A DNA stretch of 10,032 bases from Candidatus Parcubacteria bacterium (lineage in GTDB: Bacteria > Patescibacteriota > Patescibacteriia > CAIXNZ01). The DNA lies in assembly GCA_026395675.1 (NCBI GenBank), contig JAPLYF010000005.1, forward strand, positions 1-10,032. The letters run 5' to 3'. The position numbers and the translations under genes were made by a program. Shown here piece by piece: positions 4,277 through 10,022 of the stretch; the first letter of the stretch is position 1; each line of letters begins with the position of its first letter. The notes beneath the pieces were generated by a model. That model had not been told where the DNA came from, did not search any database, and saw only the letters and a program-made list of their open reading frames with translations.

Positions 4277-6430
4277 TTATAGATTTGAAAACGGGCTCGT
4301 TAAGACGCTGAAAAGATTACTGTAATCATCTGTCCATAAATTAAAATTGTCTATCTTTACGATTTCATTATTCTCGCTTTGGCTGATCAGCGGCGACTCA
4401 AAAAACTGAGAATTGCGGGATAACAAGATCCAAGAGGATGGCATTGTCCCATTTTCATTTTCGCCAGCCACGCTAATTACTGCCTCTTGCAGATTAAAAT
4501 TTTGTGCCAATTTTAAGATTACTGGTCTCAAATCAAGGTATTTATTGCTTACGTCAAAAGCAATGACACCGTCAGCTGCTAAATTTTTTAAGTAAACTTC
4601 AACAGCTTCTTTTGTTAAAAGATGAACTGGTATTGAATCGCCCGTAAAGGCATCAACGACAATTATGTTAAAATTTTGTGGTTTTTCATTTTCCATCGAG
4701 AGCCGTCCATCACCAAGCAGTATTTCAATCTTGGCCTGGCTATCTTTTAAAAAGGAAAAATATTTTTTATTTAAATAAACAACTTGGGGATTAACCTCAT
4801 AAAATTTGATATAATCGTTCTTTTTGCCAAAAGTCGCTAAAGTTCCTGCCCCCAAACCAATTGCCCCGACTCTTAAATTTTCATTTAAAAAATATTCAAA
4901 GGTCAAGCCAATGCCGCTTTTCTCTCCATAATAAGTTGTGGGCCAGTAGCGTTTGTTTTGCTCTGCAAACTGTGAGCCATGAATTATACTGCCGGAAAGA
5001 AGATACAACATTTGCTTATTTAAATCCTGAACTTTAGATTCTTTTACCTTGAGCGTGCCGTAAAAGTTTCGAGCTGATTCCACAGTGCTTATATTATTTT
5101 TAGTAAGAAATAAAATTCCCGCACCGCCAACTAATAAAAAGTATATAATAAAAATGATAGAGCCGATAATAATCGGTTTTTTAAAGGCAAAGTTTTGTTT
5201 TCCGATTAAATATATCAAAGACAATTTTTCTTTAAAGAGTATTGCCAATGTTATTATAAAACAAAATACAAGAACCAGCGGTAATTCAAGATAAGAATTA
5301 AAAATTATAGGTGCTATGATACCAGTGATGATTGCCCCGATAACCCCACCCAGCGCTATCATCAGATAGAAAACAGTGAGATGTTTATTGCCAGGTCTTG
5401 TTTTGACCAGTTCGGTATTACAAACAAGTGAAAATAGGAAGAGCATGAATAAATAGGTCACAATCAGGCATAATTTAAAAGTCGTGAAGCTCATTGAAAC
5501 AAAAAAATAAAAAACTATAATCCCCGAAAATAATAAAATATAAAAAAGATTCTTTAAAAACCATCTGACAAAAGCATCACTGCTAAAAGGGATAATAAAT
5601 GAAATTAAATATATGCTAAGGGGCACCACCCAAAAAAGAGGCACAACTGAGATGTCCTGCGAGATTTTATTGGTTATGGCTAATAATAATATTGAAGTAA
5701 TGGCCGAAAGTGTTAGCCATAAAATGTTAATTTTTATTGTAGGCTTTATCTCTAGCGCTTTTGCTGAATTATTTACTGCATTTATATTTTTTATATTGCC
5801 ATATTTAAAAAGCCAAATCACGCAGAAAATAAAGCAGAGAAGAAAAATGAAAAATAATATTGACCAGAGATTAGATTGCACCTTAATTGGGAAAAACGGC
5901 TCCATAAGAAAGGGGAATCCAATCAGGGCAATAAGTGAACCCGCATTTGATAAAGCATAAAGTTGATAAGGGGAATCCTTTGTTTTAATTTTGGCAATCC
6001 AACTTTGGATCAAGGGCGAGGTGGCGGAAAGTATCACGGCCTGCAAACCAGTACAAATGCTTAGTAAAATTAGAATATGCAAGATTGGATTATCATTAGC
6101 CCCTGGTCGCCAGCCATTGCCTGGCAAAATTGGTAATAAAATCAGTGAGCCAAAAAGCAAGCAGATATGAAGAGTAGCCTGTTTTTTAAGGTCAAGATAC
6201 TTAGAAATTAAATGAGCGTACAAATAGCCAAGCAAAAGCGTGGTCTGGAAAAAAAGCATTACTACTGTCCAGACCGAAGCCGTACCTCCAAACCAAGGCA
6301 AAATATATTTGCTAATTAATGGCTGAACCAAAAACAATAAAAAGGCGCTTAAAAATGTTGTCGTGCCATAAACTAAATAGATGGAAGAAGCATTTTTTAC
6401 ACTAACGTTCTTGGAATTAAAAAAAGTCAT
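4277..6430 (-). CDS. Fused multi-spanning membrane / spermidine synthase-like protein
   Basis: A 717-residue protein. Residues about 15-440 hold many hydrophobic segments and carry the family signature F-L-V-Q-P-L-I-S-K-Y-I-L-P-W-F-G-G (34-49), followed by V-W-T-V-V-M-L-F-F-Q. Residues about 445-717 form a spermidine synthase-like (SpeE) domain: S-G-x-I-I-H-G-S-Q (479-487), the nucleotide-binding I-G-L-G-A-G-T (524-530), acidic E545 in Y-E-V-N-P, L-G-D-G-R (572-576) and V-D-A-F-T-G-D-S-I-P (592-601), with W-T-D-D-Y-S-N-L near the end. Such fusions are annotated as fused MFS/spermidine synthase. The actual substrate is unsettled: it may be an aminopropyltransferase or another SAM-like transferase working at the membrane. 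The length is normal and the protein complete. ATG 6430 has no SD; a strong promoter lies about 20 bases upstream. It is transcribed alone, divergent from 6639. Confidence 0.88.
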   Translation of the reverse strand: MTFFNSKNVSVKNASSIYLVYGTTTFLSAFLLFLVQPLISKYILPWFGGTASVWTVVMLFFQTTLLLGYLYAHLISKYLDLKKQATLHICLLFGSLILLPILPGNGWRPGANDNPILHILILLSICTGLQAVILSATSPLIQSWIAKIKTKDSPYQLYALSNAGSLIALIGFPFLMEPFFPIKVQSNLWSILFFIFLLCFIFCVIWLFKYGNIKNINAVNNSAKALEIKPTIKINILWLTLSAITSILLLAITNKISQDISVVPLFWVVPLSIYLISFIIPFSSDAFVRWFLKNLFYILLFSGIIVFYFFVSMSFTTFKLCLIVTYLFMLFLFSLVCNTELVKTRPGNKHLTVFYLMIALGGVIGAIITGIIAPIIFNSYLELPLVLVFCFIITLAILFKEKLSLIYLIGKQNFAFKKPIIIGSIIFIIYFLLVGGAGILFLTKNNISTVESARNFYGTLKVKESKVQDLNKQMLYLLSGSIIHGSQFAEQNKRYWPTTYYGEKSGIGLTFEYFLNENLRVGAIGLGAGTLATFGKKNDYIKFYEVNPQVVYLNKKYFSFLKDSQAKIEILLGDGRLSMENEKPQNFNIIVVDAFTGDSIPVHLLTKEAVEVYLKNLAADGVIAFDVSNKYLDLRPVILKLAQNFNLQEAVISVAGENENGTMPSSWILLSRNSQFFESPLISQSENNEIVKIDNFNLWTDDYSNLFSVLTSPFSNL

Positions 6431-6454
6431 ATTCTATTATTAGGATTTGTACTA

Positions 6455-6483
6455 ATTATATATAAAAAAACTTTTTTTATCAA
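6455..6483 (-). promoter_or_regulatory. Strong promoter of the membrane/spermidine synthase-like gene
   Basis: Read on the - strand: -35 TTGATA (6483-6478), 17-bp spacer, perfect -10 TATAAT (6460-6455). The start site would be near 6448, leaving about 18 untranslated bases and no SD. Confidence 0.8.
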
Positions 6484-6484
6484 T

Positions 6485-6513
6485 TTTCTTAATTGTTTAT
6501 AAAGTGGTAAAAT
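6485..6513 (+). promoter_or_regulatory. Possible promoter of the small duplicated-domain gene
   Basis: -10-like TAAAAT at 6508-6513 with a poor -35 (TTTCTT, 6485-6490) at 17 bp. It would lie back to back with the promoter at 6455-6483, two bases between the -35 boxes. The 5' UTR would be about 120 bases and would include the palindromes at 6541-6613. Confidence 0.35.
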
Positions 6514-6540
6514 ATAGATGGATAGCTAATCTACGAATTG

Positions 6541-6613
6541 GCCCCGAAGGGACCCCTTTGGGGCTACGGATCTACAAATTAGTAGTATTTGTCCCGAAGG
6601 GATCCCTTTGGGA
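6541..6613 (+). repeat. Two related palindromes upstream of 6639
   Basis: First: 6541-6551 pairs with 6554-6564 (11 bp, one G-T) around a 2-base centre. Second: 6592-6601 pairs with 6604-6613 (10 bp). They share the core CCCGAAGGGAYCCCTTTGGG. Each is preceded by a copy of ATCTAC(G/A)AATT or a similar sequence, so the unit looks tandemly duplicated. No start codon or SD is involved. Such palindromes are typical dispersed repeats of Patescibacteria-type genomes. Confidence 0.75.
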
Positions 6614-6638
6614 TAGAAATCTGTAGATATGTAAACAT

Positions 6639-7202
6639 ATGAGAGTAAAAATTGTTGATGGCTTTAAAATCAGGAATACTTTTGATGATGAATTCGGCAT
6701 TTTGGCTGATTATATTAATACGCCCTATTTGAGGCCTGGCGAAGTCTGGTTGGATCGGGCTTTTTTAGCTGAAAAGAAGAAAATTTTGTCAGAATATAAA
6801 GAAAGCCGTCGTTTAATGAAAGAATTTGGTTATGAAAAGGCCAAAAAAATGATGCGTTTTAAAGTTGCCAAAAATTTTAAAATTGATACCATTAAAATTA
6901 AATTACTGAAAAGGCAGGGCAACTTAAAAATCCATTTAGTTAAGGGCAGAAAAATAAGGGAGAATCTGGATCCTAATTTTTATTTTGGCGGACATTATTT
7001 GGTTTACAAATATGTGCCTAAAAATGAGGTCTGGATTGATGACACGGTTACACCCAAGGAGAGAAAATATATCTTGGTCCATGAACTTTTTGAATTGAAT
7101 TTAATGCAAAAGGGTAAAAGTTATAATGATGCGCATGATTATGCTAATGCAGCGGAAAAGGAAGCTCGTCGTCGTGATGGCGCGGTTTACGTAACTGACT
7201 AG
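6639..7202 (+). CDS. Small protein with duplicated domain and HE..E..H putative metal site
   Basis: A 187-residue soluble protein of unknown function, with no signal peptide or membrane segment. Two copies of one domain are visible. Copy 1 (about 5-72) and copy 2 (about 101-171) align at V-x-G-x-K-I-R-x-x-x-D, at E-V-W-x-D, at E-(K/R)-K-(K/Y)-I-L and at L-M-(K/Q). In copy 2 the last helices carry L-V-H-E-L-F-E (His148, Glu149, Glu152) and, 14 residues later, A-H (His166), a pattern that could bind a metal as in zinc-dependent hydrolases. Copy 1 has Tyr-Lys-Glu and Lys at the matching places and seems to have lost the site. Similar HEL.E...G.SY..AH segments occur in uncharacterised bacterial and archaeal proteins. 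ATG 6639 follows no SD. Single gene; no terminator with a T-run follows. Protease activity is not shown. Confidence 0.72.
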   Translation: MRVKIVDGFKIRNTFDDEFGILADYINTPYLRPGEVWLDRAFLAEKKKILSEYKESRRLMKEFGYEKAKKMMRFKVAKNFKIDTIKIKLLKRQGNLKIHLVKGRKIRENLDPNFYFGGHYLVYKYVPKNEVWIDDTVTPKERKYILVHELFELNLMQKGKSYNDAHDYANAAEKEARRRDGAVYVTD

Positions 7203-7211
7203 ATTAATCCA

Positions 7212-7249
7212 TACCCCACTTTAGTGGGCCTGCTAAAGCAGGGTATAAT
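7212..7249 (+). promoter_or_regulatory. Two-hairpin intergenic element merging into the -10 of the S66 gene
   Basis: CCCACT (7215-7220) pairs with AGTGGG (7223-7228), and CCTGCT (7229-7234) with AGCAGG (7237-7242). The outer TAC (7212-7214) can pair with GTA (7243-7245), giving a three-way shape. A perfect -10 TATAAT lies at 7244-7249; the -35 (TTAGTG at 7221, 17-bp spacer) is weak. Transcription would start about 7256-7258, at or just before ATG 7259. Confidence 0.55.
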
Positions 7250-7258
7250 TTAAACAAT

Positions 7259-8269
7259 ATGTTGCTTCCCAAAAAAATTAATAAAGAAAGCAAGGTTAAT
7301 TTAATCCATACCTCCTCGCCCGTGGAAAAAGAGGATTGGCAGTCTTTTAATTTAACTTTAGAAAAATTAAAACAGCTGTTTCCTAATCTTAATATTTTTG
7401 ATGTTCAAAGGACAGAATTAGACCCGCGCTATTTGGCAGGTTCAGAAGATGAACGTTTGAAAAAATTCCGCCAGGCCATTAAAGAAGTGGATTGGCTGGC
7501 GCCGATTTATGGCGGTACTGGCTGTGAAGATATTATCAGGCGTTTAAATGATGAGGATTTGGAAAAGATTAAAAAAAATCGTCCTATTGTCAATGGTTTT
7601 AGCGATACAACGTTTATTATCAATTATTTATATTTCAAGCTTAAGCTTTTAACTTTTCATTTTGAAAATGCGGCTGGCTTGTTTGAAACAAGAAATTCGA
7701 AAATATTTTTCGATATCATTTCTGGCAATAAAAATTCATTCTCTTTTATTGAAAGCAATTACAAATGGCTTTCAACATCAGGGGCTCCCAAACAAAAAAT
7801 TGAAGGGATAGCCATTGGCGGTAATTTCAGTACTTTCCGCGATTTATTAGATGTCTGCGATATCAAGCCCAGATCCTGGGAAGAATACATTTTTTTTATT
7901 GAAGAAATTGGTTTGGATATGGAAGACCTGCATCGGGTGATAATTGCTCTAGACCAAAAAGGGCTTTTTAAGCATATTAAGGCATTGGTCATTGGCCGCA
8001 TGGCTGAGCAGGATTTTAAAAATGAATTAAAAAAATTCAATTTTATTTTTGGCCGAATTAAAGAAGAAGAAAAAGCTGACCATGTTTTTGAATACCTGAT
8101 CAGTGATACTATTAAGGAACGCCTGGCAAAAAATGATCCTTTGCATATTTTAAAAGTTGATAATCTGGGTCATAATGTTTTGCGCAACCCCATGATCATA
8201 CCAATTGGCGGCAAGACAATTATCCATCCGGATAAAAAAATAGAATTTGTGGGGCCGTTTGTGGAATAA
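7259..8269 (+). CDS. S66-family LD-carboxypeptidase-like serine peptidase
   Basis: A 336-residue protein of peptidase family S66 (LdcA/MccF). LdcA members remove the terminal D-alanine from the tetrapeptide of peptidoglycan precursors during recycling; MccF members cleave microcin C-type compounds. The order of signatures fits: I-Y-G-G-T-G (83-88), then N-G-F-S-D-T-T with Ser115 as the nucleophile, I-G-G-N-F (187-191), F-F-I-E-E-I-G (212-218) with Glu215 or Glu216, and D-N-L-G-H (301-305) with His305, followed by I-P-I-G-G. So the Ser-Glu-His triad is complete and the length is normal. No signal peptide is seen, so action is cytoplasmic. The I-P-I-G-G ending and the lack of a YR-I-D-R-type loop leave the LdcA versus MccF choice open. 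No SD is present; a -10 box lies nine bases before the ATG, so the mRNA is probably leaderless. A terminator follows. Confidence 0.87.
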   Translation: MLLPKKINKESKVNLIHTSSPVEKEDWQSFNLTLEKLKQLFPNLNIFDVQRTELDPRYLAGSEDERLKKFRQAIKEVDWLAPIYGGTGCEDIIRRLNDEDLEKIKKNRPIVNGFSDTTFIINYLYFKLKLLTFHFENAAGLFETRNSKIFFDIISGNKNSFSFIESNYKWLSTSGAPKQKIEGIAIGGNFSTFRDLLDVCDIKPRSWEEYIFFIEEIGLDMEDLHRVIIALDQKGLFKHIKALVIGRMAEQDFKNELKKFNFIFGRIKEEEKADHVFEYLISDTIKERLAKNDPLHILKVDNLGHNVLRNPMIIPIGGKTIIHPDKKIEFVGPFVE

Positions 8270-8276
8270 GCAAATT

Positions 8277-8306
8277 AAAAAATGAGGACTTGGGCCTCAT
8301 TTTTTG
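8277..8306. terminator. Bidirectional terminator between the convergent S66 and lipoprotein genes
   Basis: AAAAAATGAGG (8277-8287) pairs with CCTCATTTTTT (8295-8305), loop ACTTGGG. A T-run follows the stem on both strands, so it can end both genes. Confidence 0.9.
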
Positions 8307-8321
8307 TTTGATTAATATGTT

Positions 8322-8888
8322 TTATTTCAGATTATTCCACTGATTCCAGTCATTAACCCAAACAACATTTTTTATATTAGACAGCTTTAAAAGATTAGCT
8401 TCCACAAACGGCTTCCAGGCGCACATAAAAATTGATACTCCTGCCCAGCCATCTGTTGGCTGGATATAGGATGTATCGCCTAAAACTTTCATATAACCTG
8501 TCGGATCAGTTGTGCTTTGAGGAAAATTCATTTTCGCTTCTTGAGCCGCAAGTTCTAAGGTTTTATTAGCCAATTGGTCTTCAGTTAAATTTGTCTCGAA
8601 AATTGTCCTGGTCACTTCATTGGTAATAGTTTTTCTAAAACCCTCGCTGTCCATATCCGCACCATTGCAGTATTTTAAAGGATCTTGAGTGGGAACTAAA
8701 AAAGATATTTTTGTTTCTTTCTTTGCTTCCTGGGTATTGTTAGCTATTGGTTTTGGACCGTTGCAACCAGAAATAAGAATTAAGGCTAAGAGTGTTAGGA
8801 AAAATAAAATTGTTTTTTTTCCGCCGAAGGCGGATCCCTGCCTGCCGGCGGGCACGGCGCCTCTGGCGGACATAATCAATTTTTTCAT
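8322..8888 (-). CDS. Small predicted lipoprotein, signal peptide carrying an inserted repeat
   Basis: A 188-residue predicted lipoprotein of unknown function. Residues 24-41 are a classic signal core (K-K then a Leu/Ile/Phe stretch) ending L-I-S-G before Cys42, the likely lipidated residue. Residues 7-23 (SARGAVPAGRQGSAFGG) are encoded by a GC-rich palindromic repeat and separate the MKKLIM start from the K-K-T-I-L core, so the N-region is unusually long. The start could also be Met6 (8873). The mature part is polar, with Cys74 and Cys156 able to form one disulfide, and ends Trp/Asn-rich (W-V-N-D-W-N-Q-W). I recognise no domain. No SD; an extended -10 lies upstream. It follows the cold-shock gene on the same strand but has its own promoter after a terminator. 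Confidence 0.75.
   Translation of the reverse strand: MKKLIMSARGAVPAGRQGSAFGGKKTILFFLTLLALILISGCNGPKPIANNTQEAKKETKISFLVPTQDPLKYCNGADMDSEGFRKTITNEVTRTIFETNLTEDQLANKTLELAAQEAKMNFPQSTTDPTGYMKVLGDTSYIQPTDGWAGVSIFMCAWKPFVEANLLKLSNIKNVVWVNDWNQWNNLK
8820..8870. repeat. GC-rich palindromic repeat inserted in frame in the lipoprotein gene
   Basis: 51 bp (17 codons) with three small hairpins: TCCGCC/GGCGGA (8820-8834), GCCTGCC.. (8840-8853) and CGCC/GGCG (8858-8868). The sequence is far more GC-rich than its surroundings. The ends match exactly the borders of the extra residues 7-23, and its length is a multiple of three. Confidence 0.8.
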
Positions 8889-8921
8889 AACTTTAGAATC
8901 TTAATTATTTAAACTATTAAA

Positions 8922-8930
8922 ATTATAGCA
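8922..8930 (-). promoter_or_regulatory. Extended -10 promoter of the small lipoprotein gene
   Basis: On the - strand TGCTATAAT (8930-8922) gives a perfect -10 with the TG extension. The -35 at 17 bp (GTGTTT) is poor and lies in the terminator of the cold-shock gene. The 5' UTR would be about 27 bases, without an SD. Confidence 0.6.
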
Positions 8931-8941
8931 ATTTTTTAAAC

Positions 8942-8973
8942 AAAAAACACCCTTAATAAAAAGAAGTGTTTTT
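8942..8973 (-). terminator. Terminator of the cold-shock gene
   Basis: On the - strand AAAAACAC (8973-8966) pairs with GTGTTTTT (8950-8943), with a 15-base A/T-rich loop and a T-run at the end. It begins 11 bases after the stop codon. The long loop makes it weaker than the others. Confidence 0.7.
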
Positions 8974-8984
8974 GTCGCAAAGTT

Positions 8985-9185
8985 TTAAGCGAGCTTTACA
9001 TTGATGGCGCGTGGGCCTCGGTCTGAATCTTCTGTGTCAAAGGTTACAGCATCGCCTTCTTTCAGATCGCTGTAGTTAGCGCCTTGCAAAGCGGATGAAT
9101 GAAAGAAAAGGTCTTTGTCTGGACTATCATCAGAAGTGATGAAGCCAAAACCTTTGTCTGTCAGTCTTTTGATTTTGCCTGTCAT
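8985..9185 (-). CDS. Cold-shock domain protein
   Basis: A complete 66-residue CspA-type protein: a single beta-barrel cold-shock domain that binds single-stranded RNA and DNA, melts mRNA structure and helps growth in the cold. The RNA-binding motifs are intact: RNP1 as K-G-F-G-F-I (11-16) and RNP2 as L-F-F-H-S-S (26-31), with M-T-G-K-I-K at the start and an A-I-N-V ending typical of the family. Lys4 to Arg7 precedes L-T-D rather than the usual W-F-N; the missing Trp is a small departure. No SD precedes ATG 9185. A promoter and an 88-base structured leader lie upstream, as in cold-regulated csp genes. A terminator follows, and the small lipoprotein gene lies downstream. The exact csp paralogue cannot be told. 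Confidence 0.95.
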   Translation of the reverse strand: MTGKIKRLTDKGFGFITSDDSPDKDLFFHSSALQGANYSDLKEGDAVTFDTEDSDRGPRAINVKLA

Positions 9186-9210
9186 AAAAAGTTTAAAAAA
9201 AATGAATTAA

Positions 9211-9260
9211 TCTGCAAAACTTAGCCTTTTGCAGAAATTCGACATATTTCTACGTAGAAA
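9211..9260 (-). promoter_or_regulatory. Structured 5' leader of the cold-shock gene
   Basis: TCTGCAAAA and TTTTGCAGA (9211-9219, 9227-9235) form a 9-bp hairpin with a 7-base loop, 26 bases before the start codon. A second perfect palindrome, TTTCTACGTAGAAA (9247-9260), lies nearer the 5' end. Long structured leaders are known to control csp mRNA by temperature; a thermosensor role here is inferred. Confidence 0.55.
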
Positions 9261-9279
9261 GGTAAATTTACATATTTGT

Positions 9280-9308
9280 ATGATAGCATGTTTGTGAATA
9301 TAAGTCAA
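9280..9308 (-). promoter_or_regulatory. Promoter of the cold-shock gene
   Basis: On the - strand: -35 TTGACT (9308-9303), 17-bp spacer, -10 TATCAT (9285-9280). The start site would be near 9273, giving a leader of about 88 bases. Confidence 0.78.
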
Positions 9309-9379
9309 TTATGCATAGAAAAAATTATAGTGCTTTGTAATTTGTGCGTCTTTTAATTATTATTTCAAGTAGATAAATT

Positions 9380-9433
9380 GGGTGGCTACTGGGAGTTGTC
9401 CCGCACCATGTAAGGTGCGGGATCACTTCGTGA
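9380..9433. repeat. Partial copy of the tRNA-His 3' end plus palindrome
   Basis: GGGTGGCTA and the following ten bases (9380-9398) match the tRNA-His 3' end (9445-9463) at 16 of 19 positions. Next to it is a 9-bp hairpin, TCCCGCACC/GGTGCGGGA (9399-9407, 9414-9422), then a small TCAC/GTGA hairpin (9423-9433). The copy is too short to be a tRNA. It may be an insertion scar or a repeat remnant. Confidence 0.55.
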
Positions 9434-9445
9434 AATCCTATCTTG

Positions 9446-9517
9446 GGTGGCTAGAGGGAATTGAACCCTCGTGTCTGGTGCCACAGACCAGTGTTCTACC
9501 ATTGAACTATAGCCACC
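9446..9517 (-). tRNA. tRNA-His (anticodon GTG)
   Basis: Read on the - strand, GGTGGCT..AGCCACC forms the acceptor stem. The first G (9517) is the encoded G-1 opposite C73 (9446), the special mark of tRNA-His. D arm TAGTTCAATGGTAGAAC, anticodon loop with GTG, and T arm GAGGGTTCAATTCCCTC are all intact. CCA is not encoded (CAA follows). It lies downstream of tRNA-Arg on the same strand. Confidence 0.95.
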
Positions 9518-9539
9518 ATGGATTTTGCTATCGCAAAAA

Positions 9540-9600
9540 TAAATTCCAAATTACAAATCACAAATCCTAAACAAATTCAAAATTTAAATGCTTAAAATTC
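9540..9600. repeat. AT-rich spacer with degenerate AAAT-type repeats
   Basis: Repeated short units of the type CAAATT / CAAATC / CAAATTC in near-tandem order, with no coding signal. Spacers like this, often beside GC-rich palindromes, are frequent in Patescibacteria-type genomes. No function is visible. Confidence 0.45.
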
Positions 9601-9619
9601 AAAACTTTTAACTTTGCCT

Positions 9620-9647
9620 GCCTGCCGAAGCATTTGCGAAGGCGGGC
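9620..9647. repeat. GC-rich dispersed palindrome between the two tRNA genes
   Basis: GCCTGCC (9620-9626) pairs with GGCGGGC (9641-9647) with one G-T pair around GAAGCATTTGCGAA, whose GAAGC and GCGAA parts are partly complementary. It is of the CCTGCCTGCCGAAG type and resembles part of the 8820-8870 insert. It could slow transcription between tRNA-Arg and tRNA-His but lacks a T-run. Confidence 0.7.
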
Positions 9648-9672
9648 ACTTTAAACTTTAAACTTGTTTTTG

Positions 9673-9744
9673 TGACCCCGCTAGGAATCGGACCTAGATC
9701 TAAAGCTTAGAAGGCTTTCGTTCTATCCATTGAACTACGGGGCC
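9673..9744 (-). tRNA. tRNA-Arg (anticodon TCT)
   Basis: Read on the - strand, GGCCCCG pairs with CGGGGTC (one G-T) as the acceptor, with A73 at 9673. D arm GTTC/GAAC, anticodon stem AAAGC/GCTTT with TCT in loop CTTCTAA, and T arm CTAGG/CCTAG are complete. CCA is not encoded. It reads AGA and probably AGG codons. tRNA-His lies 155 bases downstream. Confidence 0.95.
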
Positions 9745-9761
9745 CAGATGCAAGTCTGTGT

Positions 9762-9767
9762 ATTATA
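9762..9767 (-). promoter_or_regulatory. Possible -10 box of tRNA-Arg
   Basis: TATAAT on the - strand, 17 bases before the mature tRNA 5' end. No good -35 is seen at 17 bp (AAAGGC). The short leader would contain the GCATCTGGGC sequence shared with the repeats at 9826-9936. Confidence 0.4.
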
Positions 9768-9825
9768 TAATCAAACCATTTATTGCCTTTATGTGACAAT
9801 TTATCCGTTTAAAGATGGATTACAT

Positions 9826-9936
9826 AAACTTGCATCTGGGCGGGGCCAATTTGTAAAGAATTTTATACACAAACTTACATCTGGCCGGGGACCTAATTAT
9901 TATTTTTTAAAAAAACTTGCATCTGGGCGGGGACAA
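9826..9936 (+). repeat. Three direct repeats of 23-24 bp, with an inverted part-copy at tRNA-Arg
   Basis: Copies start at 9826, 9871 and 9913. Core: AAACTTGCATCTGGGCGGGG; the middle copy has two changes. Spacers are AT-rich, about 20 bases, and unlike each other. The 14-base inverted match GCCCAGATGCAAGT lies at 9742-9755, overlapping the first bases of tRNA-Arg. On the + strand the copies read as K-L-A-S-G-R-G, but an ORF there also crosses the tRNA and is not credible. Confidence 0.75.
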
Positions 9937-9940
9937 AATC

Positions 9941-10022
9941 CGCTCTGTCATTCCGAACATTTTTGAGGAATCTATTACACCGAATGTAACAGATCCTTCG
10001 TTTCTCTCAGGATGACAGAGCG
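9941..10022. repeat. 82-bp element with terminal inverted repeats
   Basis: CGCTCTGTCAT (9941-9951) and ATGACAGAGCG (10012-10022) are perfect 11-bp inverted ends; the pairing extends a little outward into A/T bases. Inside, TCTATTACA (9971-9979) and TGTAACAGA (9985-9993) pair around CCGA with one G-T pair. The GTCATTCCGA..GAGGAATCT and AGATCCTTCG..CTCAGGATGAC halves are familiar from dispersed palindromic repeats in many bacterial genomes. No coding capacity. Confidence 0.75.

Noticed and set aside
5613..5960. 115-codon ORF on the + strand
   Set aside because: Antisense to the membrane segments of the 4277-6430 gene, with no start signals.
9382..9570. ORF of 62 codons on the + strand
   Set aside because: It covers the antisense of tRNA-His and a palindrome and has no SD or promoter.
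9826..9936. CRISPR array
   Set aside because: Only three repeats of 23-24 bp, the middle one diverged, with spacers of about 20 AT-rich bases and no cas genes. An inverted part-copy also exists, which does not fit an array.
9730..9966. ORF of 78 codons on the + strand
   Set aside because: It starts inside tRNA-Arg, runs through three noncoding repeats and ends in the inverted-repeat element; its K-L-A-S-G-R-G units are translated repeats.
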